Assembly (NCBI RefSeq): GCF_036967205.1
Contig: NZ_CP146023.1
Location: 186,001 to 250,000 of the forward strand
From: Streptomyces sp. Q6
GTDB taxonomy: Bacteria > Actinomycetota > Actinomycetes > Streptomycetales > Streptomycetaceae
Direction: 5' to 3'
DNA length: 64,000 nucleotides
Made by a program: the position numbers and the translations under genes. Below the pieces are notes generated by a model. It saw only the letters and a list, made by a program, of their open reading frames with translations. It did no database searches and was not told the DNA's origin. Each line of letters opens with the position of its first letter. Within the stretch, counting starts at the first letter, position 1. This document shows, piece by piece, positions 42,618 to 51,272 of the stretch.

Positions 42618-43514
42618 GTGACACCGGTCGAGCAGCACCGCCCCCTGAAGAGCAGCAACCCGATACTGGCCTGCCCGCAGTTCGAACGGCGGGGTGGGCA
42701 GAAGACGGTGGCCAGAGACCCGCGAGCGGGCATCGCCGTCGGTCAAGGCCGCAGCGCAACGGGCCAGGACCTCGATCAGACTCACGACACCGACACCGAC
42801 ACCGGCCCGCTGCCCCTCGCCGTCGGCGACCTGATGACGATGGAAGACGTCCGGCCCCGCTGGCTGGCAGGACTCGGGGTGACAGCCCTCTTCGTGAGCC
42901 TGTCATGGACCCTGCTTCCCCACCTGCCGGCTGGTACGGCCGTGGCCTACGCCATCGCCGGGGGCGCCGGCCTACTTGCGGCGGCGCTGGTGGTGGTCCA
43001 GTGCCGCCGCAAGAGGCCCTCCCCGACCCTGACCCTGACGTTCGCTGCCCTGCAAGGCGCATGTCTTGGCGTGTTCTCCACCACGGCCTTCAGCCGCCTC
43101 TCACCGGGCCTGCTCGTCCAGACCGTCCTGGGCACGCTGGCCACCTCCGTCGGCTTCCTCCTCGCGCACCGGCTGCACTGGATGCGGGTGCACCGGCGGA
43201 GGTACGGCTTCCTGGGCGCCGTGGTGTTCGCCGTGTGTTTCCTCGCCCTGGCGGATACCGCCCTGTTCCCCCTGATGGGCGCCGACGGCCTCGGCCTGCG
43301 CTCCGCGGGCCTCGGCGTGCTGATGGGCCTGGTGGGTGTCGTCTTCACGGTGTCCTTCCTGCCCCTGCACCTGCGCAAGGTCGAGGCCGCCGTTACCCAC
43401 GGCGCACCCCGTGAGCAGCGCTGGTCAGCCGCGTTCGGGCTCACCCTGAGCCTGACCTGGCTCTACGTGGAAACGGCCAGGCTGGTTACCTATTACCCCG
43501 CCGAGTACTACTGA
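42618..43514 (+). CDS. Bax1-I/YccA-like integral membrane protein
   Basis: 298 residues if started at GTG 42618 (GAAGAGG upstream). The N-terminus LKSSNPILACPQFERRGG matches the usual RSSNPVFSRR start of the Streptomyces YccA/Bax inhibitor family. After a polar stretch and MTMEDV there are about seven helices, with HRLHWMRVHRRRYGFLGA and GLGLRSAGLGVLMGLVGV typical of the family. The polar linker is longer and less repetitive than usual. A possible membrane stress or ion-leak protein. It overlaps the convergent TetR gene by 7 bp. Confidence 0.8.
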   Translation: MTPVEQHRPLKSSNPILACPQFERRGGQKTVARDPRAGIAVGQGRSATGQDLDQTHDTDTDTGPLPLAVGDLMTMEDVRPRWLAGLGVTALFVSLSWTLLPHLPAGTAVAYAIAGGAGLLAAALVVVQCRRKRPSPTLTLTFAALQGACLGVFSTTAFSRLSPGLLVQTVLGTLATSVGFLLAHRLHWMRVHRRRYGFLGAVVFAVCFLALADTALFPLMGADGLGLRSAGLGVLMGLVGVVFTVSFLPLHLRKVEAAVTHGAPREQRWSAAFGLTLSLTWLYVETARLVTYYPAEYY

Positions 43515-44068
43515 TCCTCCGCCCCGGCCTGCGGGCACAGCCCCCGCATCAGCACCTCGAAGAGCCGCTCGGCCCGGGCGCCCGCGGCGCCGTTCGCGCC
43601 GATACGCCACAAGGGACCGAGCAGCGTGAAGACGTCCTCAGCCGTCGTCCCCGGCGCGATGGTCCCGTCCGTCGCATTAGCGCTCACCAGCACCGACAGC
43701 GCGTCCAGCAGCGGCCGGTACACCTTTTGACACTGCTCCGTCGACGCCTCGCCGACGACGCTCATCGCCTCGGCGAACTGCGGCATGCACCGGCCGATGT
43801 ACAGCAGTCGCCGCAGCCAGGCGCACAACCCGTCCTGCGGGGACAGGCTGCCCAGCAGGGCCGGCACGGCCGTCACCAGGTCGTCCACCTCCGCCTCGTA
43901 CACCTGGAGCACCAGGGACTCCCGAGTGGGGAAGTGGCGGTAGAGCGTGCCCTGGCCCACCCTTGCCCTGCGTGCGATGGACTTCATCGAGGTGTCGCCA
44001 GGAACGGCGAGCACCTCAGCCGCCGCCTCGAGGATGCGCATACGGTTGGACAGTGCGTCCGATCTCAT
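43508..44068 (-). CDS. TetR-family regulator
   Basis: 186 residues from ATG 44068. The helix-turn-helix is MKSIARRARVGQGTLYRHFP (residues about 28-47), then a helical ligand domain ending in ERLFEVLMRGLCPQAG. It is not closely related to the pair at 21.6 and 54.9 kb. The divergent gap to 44181 holds a CACACACG and GACACATA pair, possibly its operator region. Target genes are unknown; autoregulation is likely. Confidence 0.88.
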   Translation of the reverse strand: MRSDALSNRMRILEAAAEVLAVPGDTSMKSIARRARVGQGTLYRHFPTRESLVLQVYEAEVDDLVTAVPALLGSLSPQDGLCAWLRRLLYIGRCMPQFAEAMSVVGEASTEQCQKVYRPLLDALSVLVSANATDGTIAPGTTAEDVFTLLGPLWRIGANGAAGARAERLFEVLMRGLCPQAGAEDQ

Positions 44069-44180
44069 GGGTGTTCCGGTCCCTTTCCGCTGAGGCACAC
44101 ACGTTTCTCGTAGCCTCATCGAGACACATATTCTGGTTGAAACCTACACCGACATGTTGAATGGAAGGCCATCTCATCCC

Positions 44181-44516
44181 ATGTCCCATGACACAGATCG
44201 GCTCGCTTCACTGATCGCCGACCTCGGCGCGGACCTCGACCAGGGTGTCTGGGTCCCTGGGCCGCTGGAACGAACCCTGGCAGGACGCCTGCTGGTGGCC
44301 TGTGCGGGAGACGGCCAGTTCACCCCGGACCGGCTGCGCGAGACCCTCTGGGAAGGCAACGTCGCCCTCGCGTACACCGCAGGCGGCCGCCTTGCCCGCC
44401 TCCTGACCGAACTGCACGAGGTGACCGCGCACTCCGCTCCGTACGCTGTGCGGCATCCCGTGCTGCCCGAGGCCACACGACTGCTGGAGCGTACGACCGA
44501 GGACATAGCCGCGTAG
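44181..44516 (+). CDS. Small hypothetical protein
   Basis: 111 residues from ATG 44181 (ATG 44154 is an alternative). I do not recognise the family. It is acidic and helical in character, with LASLIADLGADLDQGVW, a repeated LLxxL pattern and no signal peptide or membrane segment. Codon bias is typical of real genes here. It is divergent from the TetR gene and could be controlled by it. Confidence 0.55.
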   Translation: MSHDTDRLASLIADLGADLDQGVWVPGPLERTLAGRLLVACAGDGQFTPDRLRETLWEGNVALAYTAGGRLARLLTELHEVTAHSAPYAVRHPVLPEATRLLERTTEDIAA

Positions 44517-44629
44517 GACGACGACGGGCTCTGAGCCCGGCCCGCAGTCAGATGACGGATGTGCTCACCCCCACGCTCCGGAAGGCTTCATGCCACGGAG
44601 CGCACTGCGGGTGCACAGGGGGAGAGTCC

Positions 44630-45112
44630 ATGACGAGGCACGACAGGTTCGGACGACCGGACAGCCGCCTTTCGACGGCCACGACGTCACCGTCCGGGCG
44701 GCGGCTCGGCGTCGGCCACCGCCCGGCCCGGCCCGCCCTCACCCTGGTGGCCGGCACCCGGGCCGATGCCGCGGTCGAACTGGCCACGCTGACCATGCAA
44801 CCGATGCCCGCCGACGTCCGGGGCGCGATCGTGATCCCAGTGCCCGGCACCCTCATGGCCACCTGGGTGCCGCTGACCGCTCCCTCCCGCATCCCCCAAG
44901 GCCGCATCATGCTGGCCTGGACACCCGTGGGTGACGGCCGCACCGACGTCACGGCCCACCTGGGCCTGGCCGGCGCCCAGGTCCTGCTGGCGGTCTGGCC
45001 GGGCCTGCGCGGCGAGTGGTCCGGGGTGGTCCGCCCTACCGTGACCGAGGTGACGGAACTGCACGCCGCGCTCCGCCTGGCCACGGTGGTCCTGGACCGC
45101 CTGACCGACTGA
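44630..45112 (+). CDS. Hypothetical protein
   Basis: 160 residues from ATG 44630, which has GGGGAGAG 8 nt upstream; ATG 44552 is a weaker start. Not recognised. The N-terminal 35 residues are basic and polar, then comes a beta-rich Val/Ala/Thr domain (RGAIVIPVPGTLMATWVPLT). No signal peptide is visible. It is convergent with ilvC, 18 bp away. Confidence 0.55.
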   Translation: MTRHDRFGRPDSRLSTATTSPSGRRLGVGHRPARPALTLVAGTRADAAVELATLTMQPMPADVRGAIVIPVPGTLMATWVPLTAPSRIPQGRIMLAWTPVGDGRTDVTAHLGLAGAQVLLAVWPGLRGEWSGVVRPTVTEVTELHAALRLATVVLDRLTD

Positions 45113-45130
45113 GCGCGGCGGCGAGAGAGC

Positions 45131-46967
<1,837 letters not shown>

Positions 46968-47037
46968 GCGCCACCTCTCTCACACGTGCCTGGAGCACGG
47001 GGTTCCCTAGGAGTACGAGAGAAGGCGGGGCGCGGGT

Positions 47038-47919
47038 TCACTGCACGGTGGTGTCCCGCGCCGCGTCCTGGGCCGGCTGGGCGGTCCAGGACGCGAGGAT
47101 GCGCAACGCGTCGTGGGAAGGGCTGTCTGCCTCGGCAGTCAGCACCATCAGGCGCTGGCCGGAGCCATCGGACGCGGCCCAGGTGTCGCAGTCGAGGGTG
47201 AGGTCGCCGACCAGGGGGTGACGGTAGTGCTTGGTGCCGTAGGTGGCGCTGTTGACGCGGTGTTCGGCCCACCAGGTGCGGAAGTCGGTGTCCCGGATGG
47301 TCAGTTCGCCGACGAGGGTGGCGAGGTCCGGGTCGTCGGTGTCGGCCGCGGCCTCCATGCGCAGTGCGGCGACCGCGTCCCGGGCGTCGTGCTCCCACTC
47401 GCGGTGCATGGCGCGGATCGCCGGGTCGAGGAACATCAGGCGCAGATAGTTGCGCCGCGCCGCCGGGACGGCGGCGAAGTCGGTGTAGAGGGCCGTGGCG
47501 GCGGTGTTCCAGGCCAGAATGTCCAGGCGTCTGCCGAGGACGAGGGCTGGGGCCTGGGGGAGTTGGGCGAGCAGGCGGCGCATGGCGGGGCGTACCCGTT
47601 GGACGGGGCGGCGTCGGCGCGGCCGGTCGTCCGAGCGGCCGGCGAGTTCGTACAGGTAGCGCTGCTGGTCCTCGTCAAGGCGCAGGGCACGGGCGAGGGT
47701 GGCCAGGACGGGGGCGGAGGCACGGACGCGGCCCTGCTCGAGGCGGGTGTAGTAGTCCACGCTGATCGCGGCGAGCGCGGCGACCTCTTCACGTCGGAGT
47801 CCGGCGACCCGACGGGCGGTGGAGTCCGGCTTGCTCAGGCCGCACTCGCGCGGGTTCAGTTGCGCGCGTCGGGCCTTGAGGAACGAGCCGAGGGCACGGG
47901 GGTCGGAATGTGAGGTCAT
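47038..47919 (-). CDS. XRE-family regulator with MmyB-like C-terminal domain
   Basis: 293 residues from ATG 47919 (AGGAGA upstream). The N-terminal helix-turn-helix is VAGLRREEVAALAAISVDYY then TRLEQGRVRASAPVLATLARALRL. The C-terminal MmyB ligand-binding fold has LGRRLDILAWNTAATALYTDF, NYLRLMFLDP and YGTKHYRHPLVGDLTLDCD. Such regulators are common in Streptomyces and often control a nearby oxidoreductase or hydrolase; the hydrolases on both sides are candidates. CACACATGAC overlaps the start codon. Confidence 0.9.
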   Translation of the reverse strand: MTSHSDPRALGSFLKARRAQLNPRECGLSKPDSTARRVAGLRREEVAALAAISVDYYTRLEQGRVRASAPVLATLARALRLDEDQQRYLYELAGRSDDRPRRRRPVQRVRPAMRRLLAQLPQAPALVLGRRLDILAWNTAATALYTDFAAVPAARRNYLRLMFLDPAIRAMHREWEHDARDAVAALRMEAAADTDDPDLATLVGELTIRDTDFRTWWAEHRVNSATYGTKHYRHPLVGDLTLDCDTWAASDGSGQRLMVLTAEADSPSHDALRILASWTAQPAQDAARDTTVQ

Positions 47920-48018
47920 GTGTGCAATCTCCTGTGGTCCGCACACCTGCGACCGTGGCATAGGTGTGACGTGGCCCGAGGGCGGCGGGGCGTGTCGCCC
48001 CGCCGCCCTTCGAGGGTG

Positions 48019-48870
48019 TCAGCGCACGGTGGCGCGGGCGGCCCGCTCGATCACGTCGGCCACCAGACGGGGGTGGGAGACGGCGACCGAGTGGGAGGCG
48101 GCGACCTCAGTGGTGTGCGCGTGGGCGCGCTTGGCCATGTAGCGCTGAACGACGGGCGGGATGTTGAGGTCCTCGGTGGTGATGATGTCCCAGCTGGGGA
48201 TGGTCTTCCAAGCTGCGGTGGTGGCCTTCTCCTCCAGCGCGGACTGGGCGATGGGTCGCTGCTCGGCGGCCATCAGGGCGGCCTGCTTCGCGGGTACGTC
48301 GGCGGCGAACTGGTGACGGAACTTGTCCTGCTGGATGTACAGGTCGGTGACCGTCGAGCCGTCGGTCTGCTGGTACGTGACCGGGTCCAGGGTGTCAGGG
48401 AGCGTGGAGCCCGGGTACTTGTTGGTCAGCTCCAGGGCGCTCTCGCCGGGGGCCGGCAGGAAGGCGGCGACGTAGACGAGGGCCTTGACGTCGGAGTCGT
48501 TCGTGGCGGCCTCGCTGATGACGTTGCCGCCGTAGGAGTGGCCGACGACGATCTTCGGGCCCTTGATGTGGTCCAGGACCGAGCGCAGGGCGGCGGCGTC
48601 GGAGGCCGGGCCGCGCAGCGGGTTGGCGGCGGCGACGACCGGGTAACCGTCGGCCTTCAGCCGCGAGATGACGCCGTTCCAGCTGGATCCGTCGGCGAAG
48701 GCGCCGTGCTCCAGGACGACGGTGGGCTTGGCGTGCTTGCCAACACTCGCGGCCGCCGCCGTCTCGGTCGCGCCGTTGGCGGTGCCACTGAGGGCGAACG
48801 CGCCGAGCGCGAGCCCCGCCGCGACCGCACCCATGGCCAATTGCTTGCGTCCACCCTTGATGCTCACCAC
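48019..48870 (-). CDS. Secreted alpha/beta hydrolase
   Basis: 283 residues. A signal peptide covers about 1-34 (QLAMGAVAAGLALGAFALSG, then A-T-A-N-G-A). Mature enzyme: EHGAFADGSSWNGVI, nucleophile elbow VVGHSYGGNV near residue 110 and C-terminal ASHSVAVSHPRLVADVI, with the catalytic His. The group is common in actinobacteria and often annotated as an esterase-like salicylate-esterase relative. Two 21-bp palindromes lie 60-120 bp upstream, so it is probably under repressor control. Confidence 0.87.
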   Translation of the reverse strand: MVSIKGGRKQLAMGAVAAGLALGAFALSGTANGATETAAAASVGKHAKPTVVLEHGAFADGSSWNGVISRLKADGYPVVAAANPLRGPASDAAALRSVLDHIKGPKIVVGHSYGGNVISEAATNDSDVKALVYVAAFLPAPGESALELTNKYPGSTLPDTLDPVTYQQTDGSTVTDLYIQQDKFRHQFAADVPAKQAALMAAEQRPIAQSALEEKATTAAWKTIPSWDIITTEDLNIPPVVQRYMAKRAHAHTTEVAASHSVAVSHPRLVADVIERAARATVR

Positions 48871-48930
48871 GACTAACCCCTCTCAGGAATTTTTCTCGGT
48901 ATCTACGGTGTCCCGGCACAGCCGGAAAGT

Positions 48931-48951
48931 GTCACCGTTTTAAACGGTGAC
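48931..48951. promoter_or_regulatory. Perfect palindromic operator (site 1)
   Basis: GTCACCGTTT and its exact complement AAACGGTGAC flank a single T, giving 10-bp half-sites. It lies 61 bp before the start of the secreted hydrolase. A second site of the same length follows, 39 bp centre to centre. A TetR-type repressor is likely; its gene is not adjacent. Confidence 0.75.
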
Positions 48952-48969
48952 GAATCTGTCATGCGACAC

Positions 48970-48990
48970 GTCACCTGTCAAGACGGTGAC
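48970..48990. promoter_or_regulatory. Palindromic operator (site 2)
   Basis: The outer halves GTCACC and GGTGAC match site 1 and the total length is the same (21 bp), but the centre (TGTCAAGAC) is degenerate. Spacing of about four helical turns from site 1 would allow two dimers to bind the same face. Confidence 0.6.
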
Positions 48991-49069
48991 GCATGTGGAG
49001 GTGTGAGGTTCGCCGCGGCGCGAGCCTGTGACCTGCCCCGAACGTGCGCAAACTGCAAGGTGAGGCGCC

Positions 49070-49218
49070 ATGAGCGACACCGAGCGAGTGCGCTGCTGGT
49101 GGGCGGCTGCTTCTGGTACCGCTCGGCGAGCTCCTCCTACGGCGACGAGCAGCGCCGCGTCGCCGAGGACACCCTCGCCGACATCGACGCCTCCGGGTGT
49201 GGCCGGGACCAGTGGTGA
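49070..49218 (+). pseudogene. msrA (peptide methionine sulfoxide reductase) remnant
   Basis: The start MSDTERV resembles MsrA N-termini. In another frame the catalytic-Cys motif appears as LLVGGCFW and runs directly into YGDEQRRVAEDTLADIDASG, which lies near the C-terminus of normal MsrA proteins. The middle, roughly 100 residues, is deleted, the frame is shifted near the start, and the true C-terminus is missing. Confidence 0.65.
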
Positions 49219-49269
49219 ACGGGGCACGGCGGGGACCGGCTACGCCGCCCCTGCCGTACCACCCGCGCG

Positions 49270-50028
49270 CTACTTCGCCCAGGGGTCCCGCACGATGATG
49301 TCCGCCAGTGCCGAAGCGCACCCGGACAGCATTCGCTCGCCCTTCTCGGCCGTCGCCACCCTGGCGTCCCCCGCCACCCCCGACTTGGTGATCCGGTCGA
49401 AGGACACGGCCATGTACACCGGCTCGGTGGACTCCGCGGGCAGGGTGATCCGTGGTCCGTGCGCCTCGACCAGATTCTGGGACCGGATCAGGTCCGGATG
49501 CGCGGCCATCATCATGGACGTCTCGCCCTCACACGCGTGCATGAGACCGTCCTGCGTCTCGAGGGCCTCCCGCACCACCTCCCGCCCGGCGCCGAAGTAA
49601 CTGGCGAACGCGATCGGCGTCGACAGCTCCGTGGTCAACTCTGTCGTGAGGGCGTTGAGGCCGGTCATGTTCCCGCCGTGCCCGTTGACGATCAGGATGC
49701 GTGAGAAGCCGGCCCGGATCACGGAGCGGCAGATGTCACGCAGCAGCGCGTGCAAAGTGGGCAGGGTGAGGGTGAGCGTGCCGCCGAAGGCCATGTGATG
49801 CTCCGACAAACCTGTCGGCACGGACGGCGTCACCACCACCCCGGTGTGCTCGGCCGCCAGCACCGCCGCCCGTCGGCACACCTCCGCCGCCAGGAAGTCG
49901 TCGACACCGGTCGGCAGATGAGGGCCGTGCTGCTCGGTGGCCCCGATGGGCAACAGCACCACCGCGTCACGCGCCGCGAGAGCCCGCAGTTCGGCGGCGG
50001 TCAGACGGTTCCACAGGACTTCACTCAT
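49270..50028 (-). CDS. Creatininase-family amidohydrolase
   Basis: 252 residues. Metal ligands are in the family pattern: Glu and His in PIGATEQHGPHLPTGVDDF (E, H and D), His in NGHGGNMTGLNAL, and Glu in HACEGETSMMMA. This is the creatinine amidohydrolase fold, which also includes enzymes of cofactor maturation (MftE-like) and formamidopyrimidine breakdown. The substrate is uncertain; no mycofactocin genes are present. It is 29 bp downstream of the Tat-exported hydrolase on the same strand. Confidence 0.88.
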   Translation of the reverse strand: MSEVLWNRLTAAELRALAARDAVVLLPIGATEQHGPHLPTGVDDFLAAEVCRRAAVLAAEHTGVVVTPSVPTGLSEHHMAFGGTLTLTLPTLHALLRDICRSVIRAGFSRILIVNGHGGNMTGLNALTTELTTELSTPIAFASYFGAGREVVREALETQDGLMHACEGETSMMMAAHPDLIRSQNLVEAHGPRITLPAESTEPVYMAVSFDRITKSGVAGDARVATAEKGERMLSGCASALADIIVRDPWAK

Positions 50029-50057
50029 CGGGGCTCCTCGAGATCAGAGTGTTGAGA

Positions 50058-51116
50058 TCAGAGGTGATCGGCGTCGACCACAGCCTGTGCGAAGACCGTG
50101 GGCGCCTCCTGCGGCAGGTTGTGGCCGATGTTCGCGATCGTGCGGTGCAGGTAGGGGCCGGTGAAGTGCTGGCGGTACGTGGAACCGTCGCCCGGCGCGG
50201 TGAAGGGGTCCAGGGCCGGGTCGAGGGTGACAGTGGGCACGCCGATGGGCGGCGCCGCCGAGAGCAGCTTCTCGTAGCGGTCGTACCGGTGGTCACCCTC
50301 GATGAGGCCGATGCGCCAGCGGTAGTTGTAGAGGACGATCGCGGCGTAGTCGGGGTTGAGGAACGCCTGGGCCGTGCGCTGGTACGTGGCGTCGTCGAAG
50401 TTCCAGTTGGGAGAGACGAGCGTCCACACATAGCGGCACAGCGCGAGGCGGTCGTCGACGTTCTCCATCGCCTTCTTGCCGCGGTCGGTGGCGAAGTACC
50501 ACTGGTACCACCAGTTGTGCTCGACGGCCGGAATCGCCGGCTCCAGCTGCGCCTTGCGGTCGGTGATGACGTAGCCGCTGGTGGAGACCATGGCCTTGAC
50601 ACGCTCCGGCCACAGCGCGGCGATGATGTCGGCGGTGCGCGAACCCCAGTCGAAGCCCGCCAGGACCGCCTTGTGGATCTTCAGGGCGTCCATGAACGCG
50701 ATGATGTCCAGCGCGATGGCCGACTGCTCGGCGGTGCGGGGTGCGTGCGAGGACAGGAAACGGGTGCTGCCATGACCGCGCAGATAGGGCACGAGGACGC
50801 GGTAGCCCTGGTCGGCGAGGAGCGGGGCGACGTCGACGTAGCTGTGGATGTCGTACGGCCAGCCGTGCAGGAGGAGCACGACCGGGCCGTGGGAGGGACC
50901 GAGCTCGGCATAGCCGACGTTCAGCAGCCCCGCCTTGACCTGCTTGATCGCGGGGAACTCGGTGTGAGTGCCGGGCGTGACGGTGGGCACTGCGGCGGCG
51001 CCGGCCCCCGCCCCGGCGGTCGCGGCAAACGCCTTGGTCTGCAGGCCGGTCAGCGAGACCGCGGCCGCGCCGGTGCCCAGGCCGACGGCCTTGCTGAAGG
51101 TGCGCCTGTTGATCAT
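50058..51116 (-). CDS. Tat-exported alpha/beta hydrolase (epoxide-hydrolase/dehalogenase type)
   Basis: 352 residues from ATG 51116 (GGAGG upstream). The twin-arginine signal NRRTFSKAVGLGTGAAAVS is at residues 3-21. Mature enzyme: LLHGWPYDIHSYVDVAP, nucleophile Asp in AGFDWGSRTA, then a cap domain with aromatic residues (HNWWYQWYFATDRGKK) and a catalytic His near HNLPQEAPTVF. An Asp nucleophile points to epoxide hydrolase or haloalkane dehalogenase chemistry outside the cell. It may be cotranscribed with the amidohydrolase. Confidence 0.88.
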   Translation of the reverse strand: MINRRTFSKAVGLGTGAAAVSLTGLQTKAFAATAGAGAGAAAVPTVTPGTHTEFPAIKQVKAGLLNVGYAELGPSHGPVVLLLHGWPYDIHSYVDVAPLLADQGYRVLVPYLRGHGSTRFLSSHAPRTAEQSAIALDIIAFMDALKIHKAVLAGFDWGSRTADIIAALWPERVKAMVSTSGYVITDRKAQLEPAIPAVEHNWWYQWYFATDRGKKAMENVDDRLALCRYVWTLVSPNWNFDDATYQRTAQAFLNPDYAAIVLYNYRWRIGLIEGDHRYDRYEKLLSAAPPIGVPTVTLDPALDPFTAPGDGSTYRQHFTGPYLHRTIANIGHNLPQEAPTVFAQAVVDADHL

Positions 51117-51272
51117 GTGAAAGCCTCCGTCATGTTCTTGATAACCGTCCGGCAGACCGTGAAGGGTCGGCGGCACACACTCTCGTCCGCAGCGAAATTG
51201 GACACATCAGTCATGTGACGGTGATACGTAGGCGATGCCTCGGGGCGTACACCGTCTTAAGCCACCCCGCAC

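Noticed and set aside
49270-50028. Mycofactocin maturation protein (MftE)
   Set aside because: The creatininase fold fits, but no other mycofactocin genes are present, so only the family is called.
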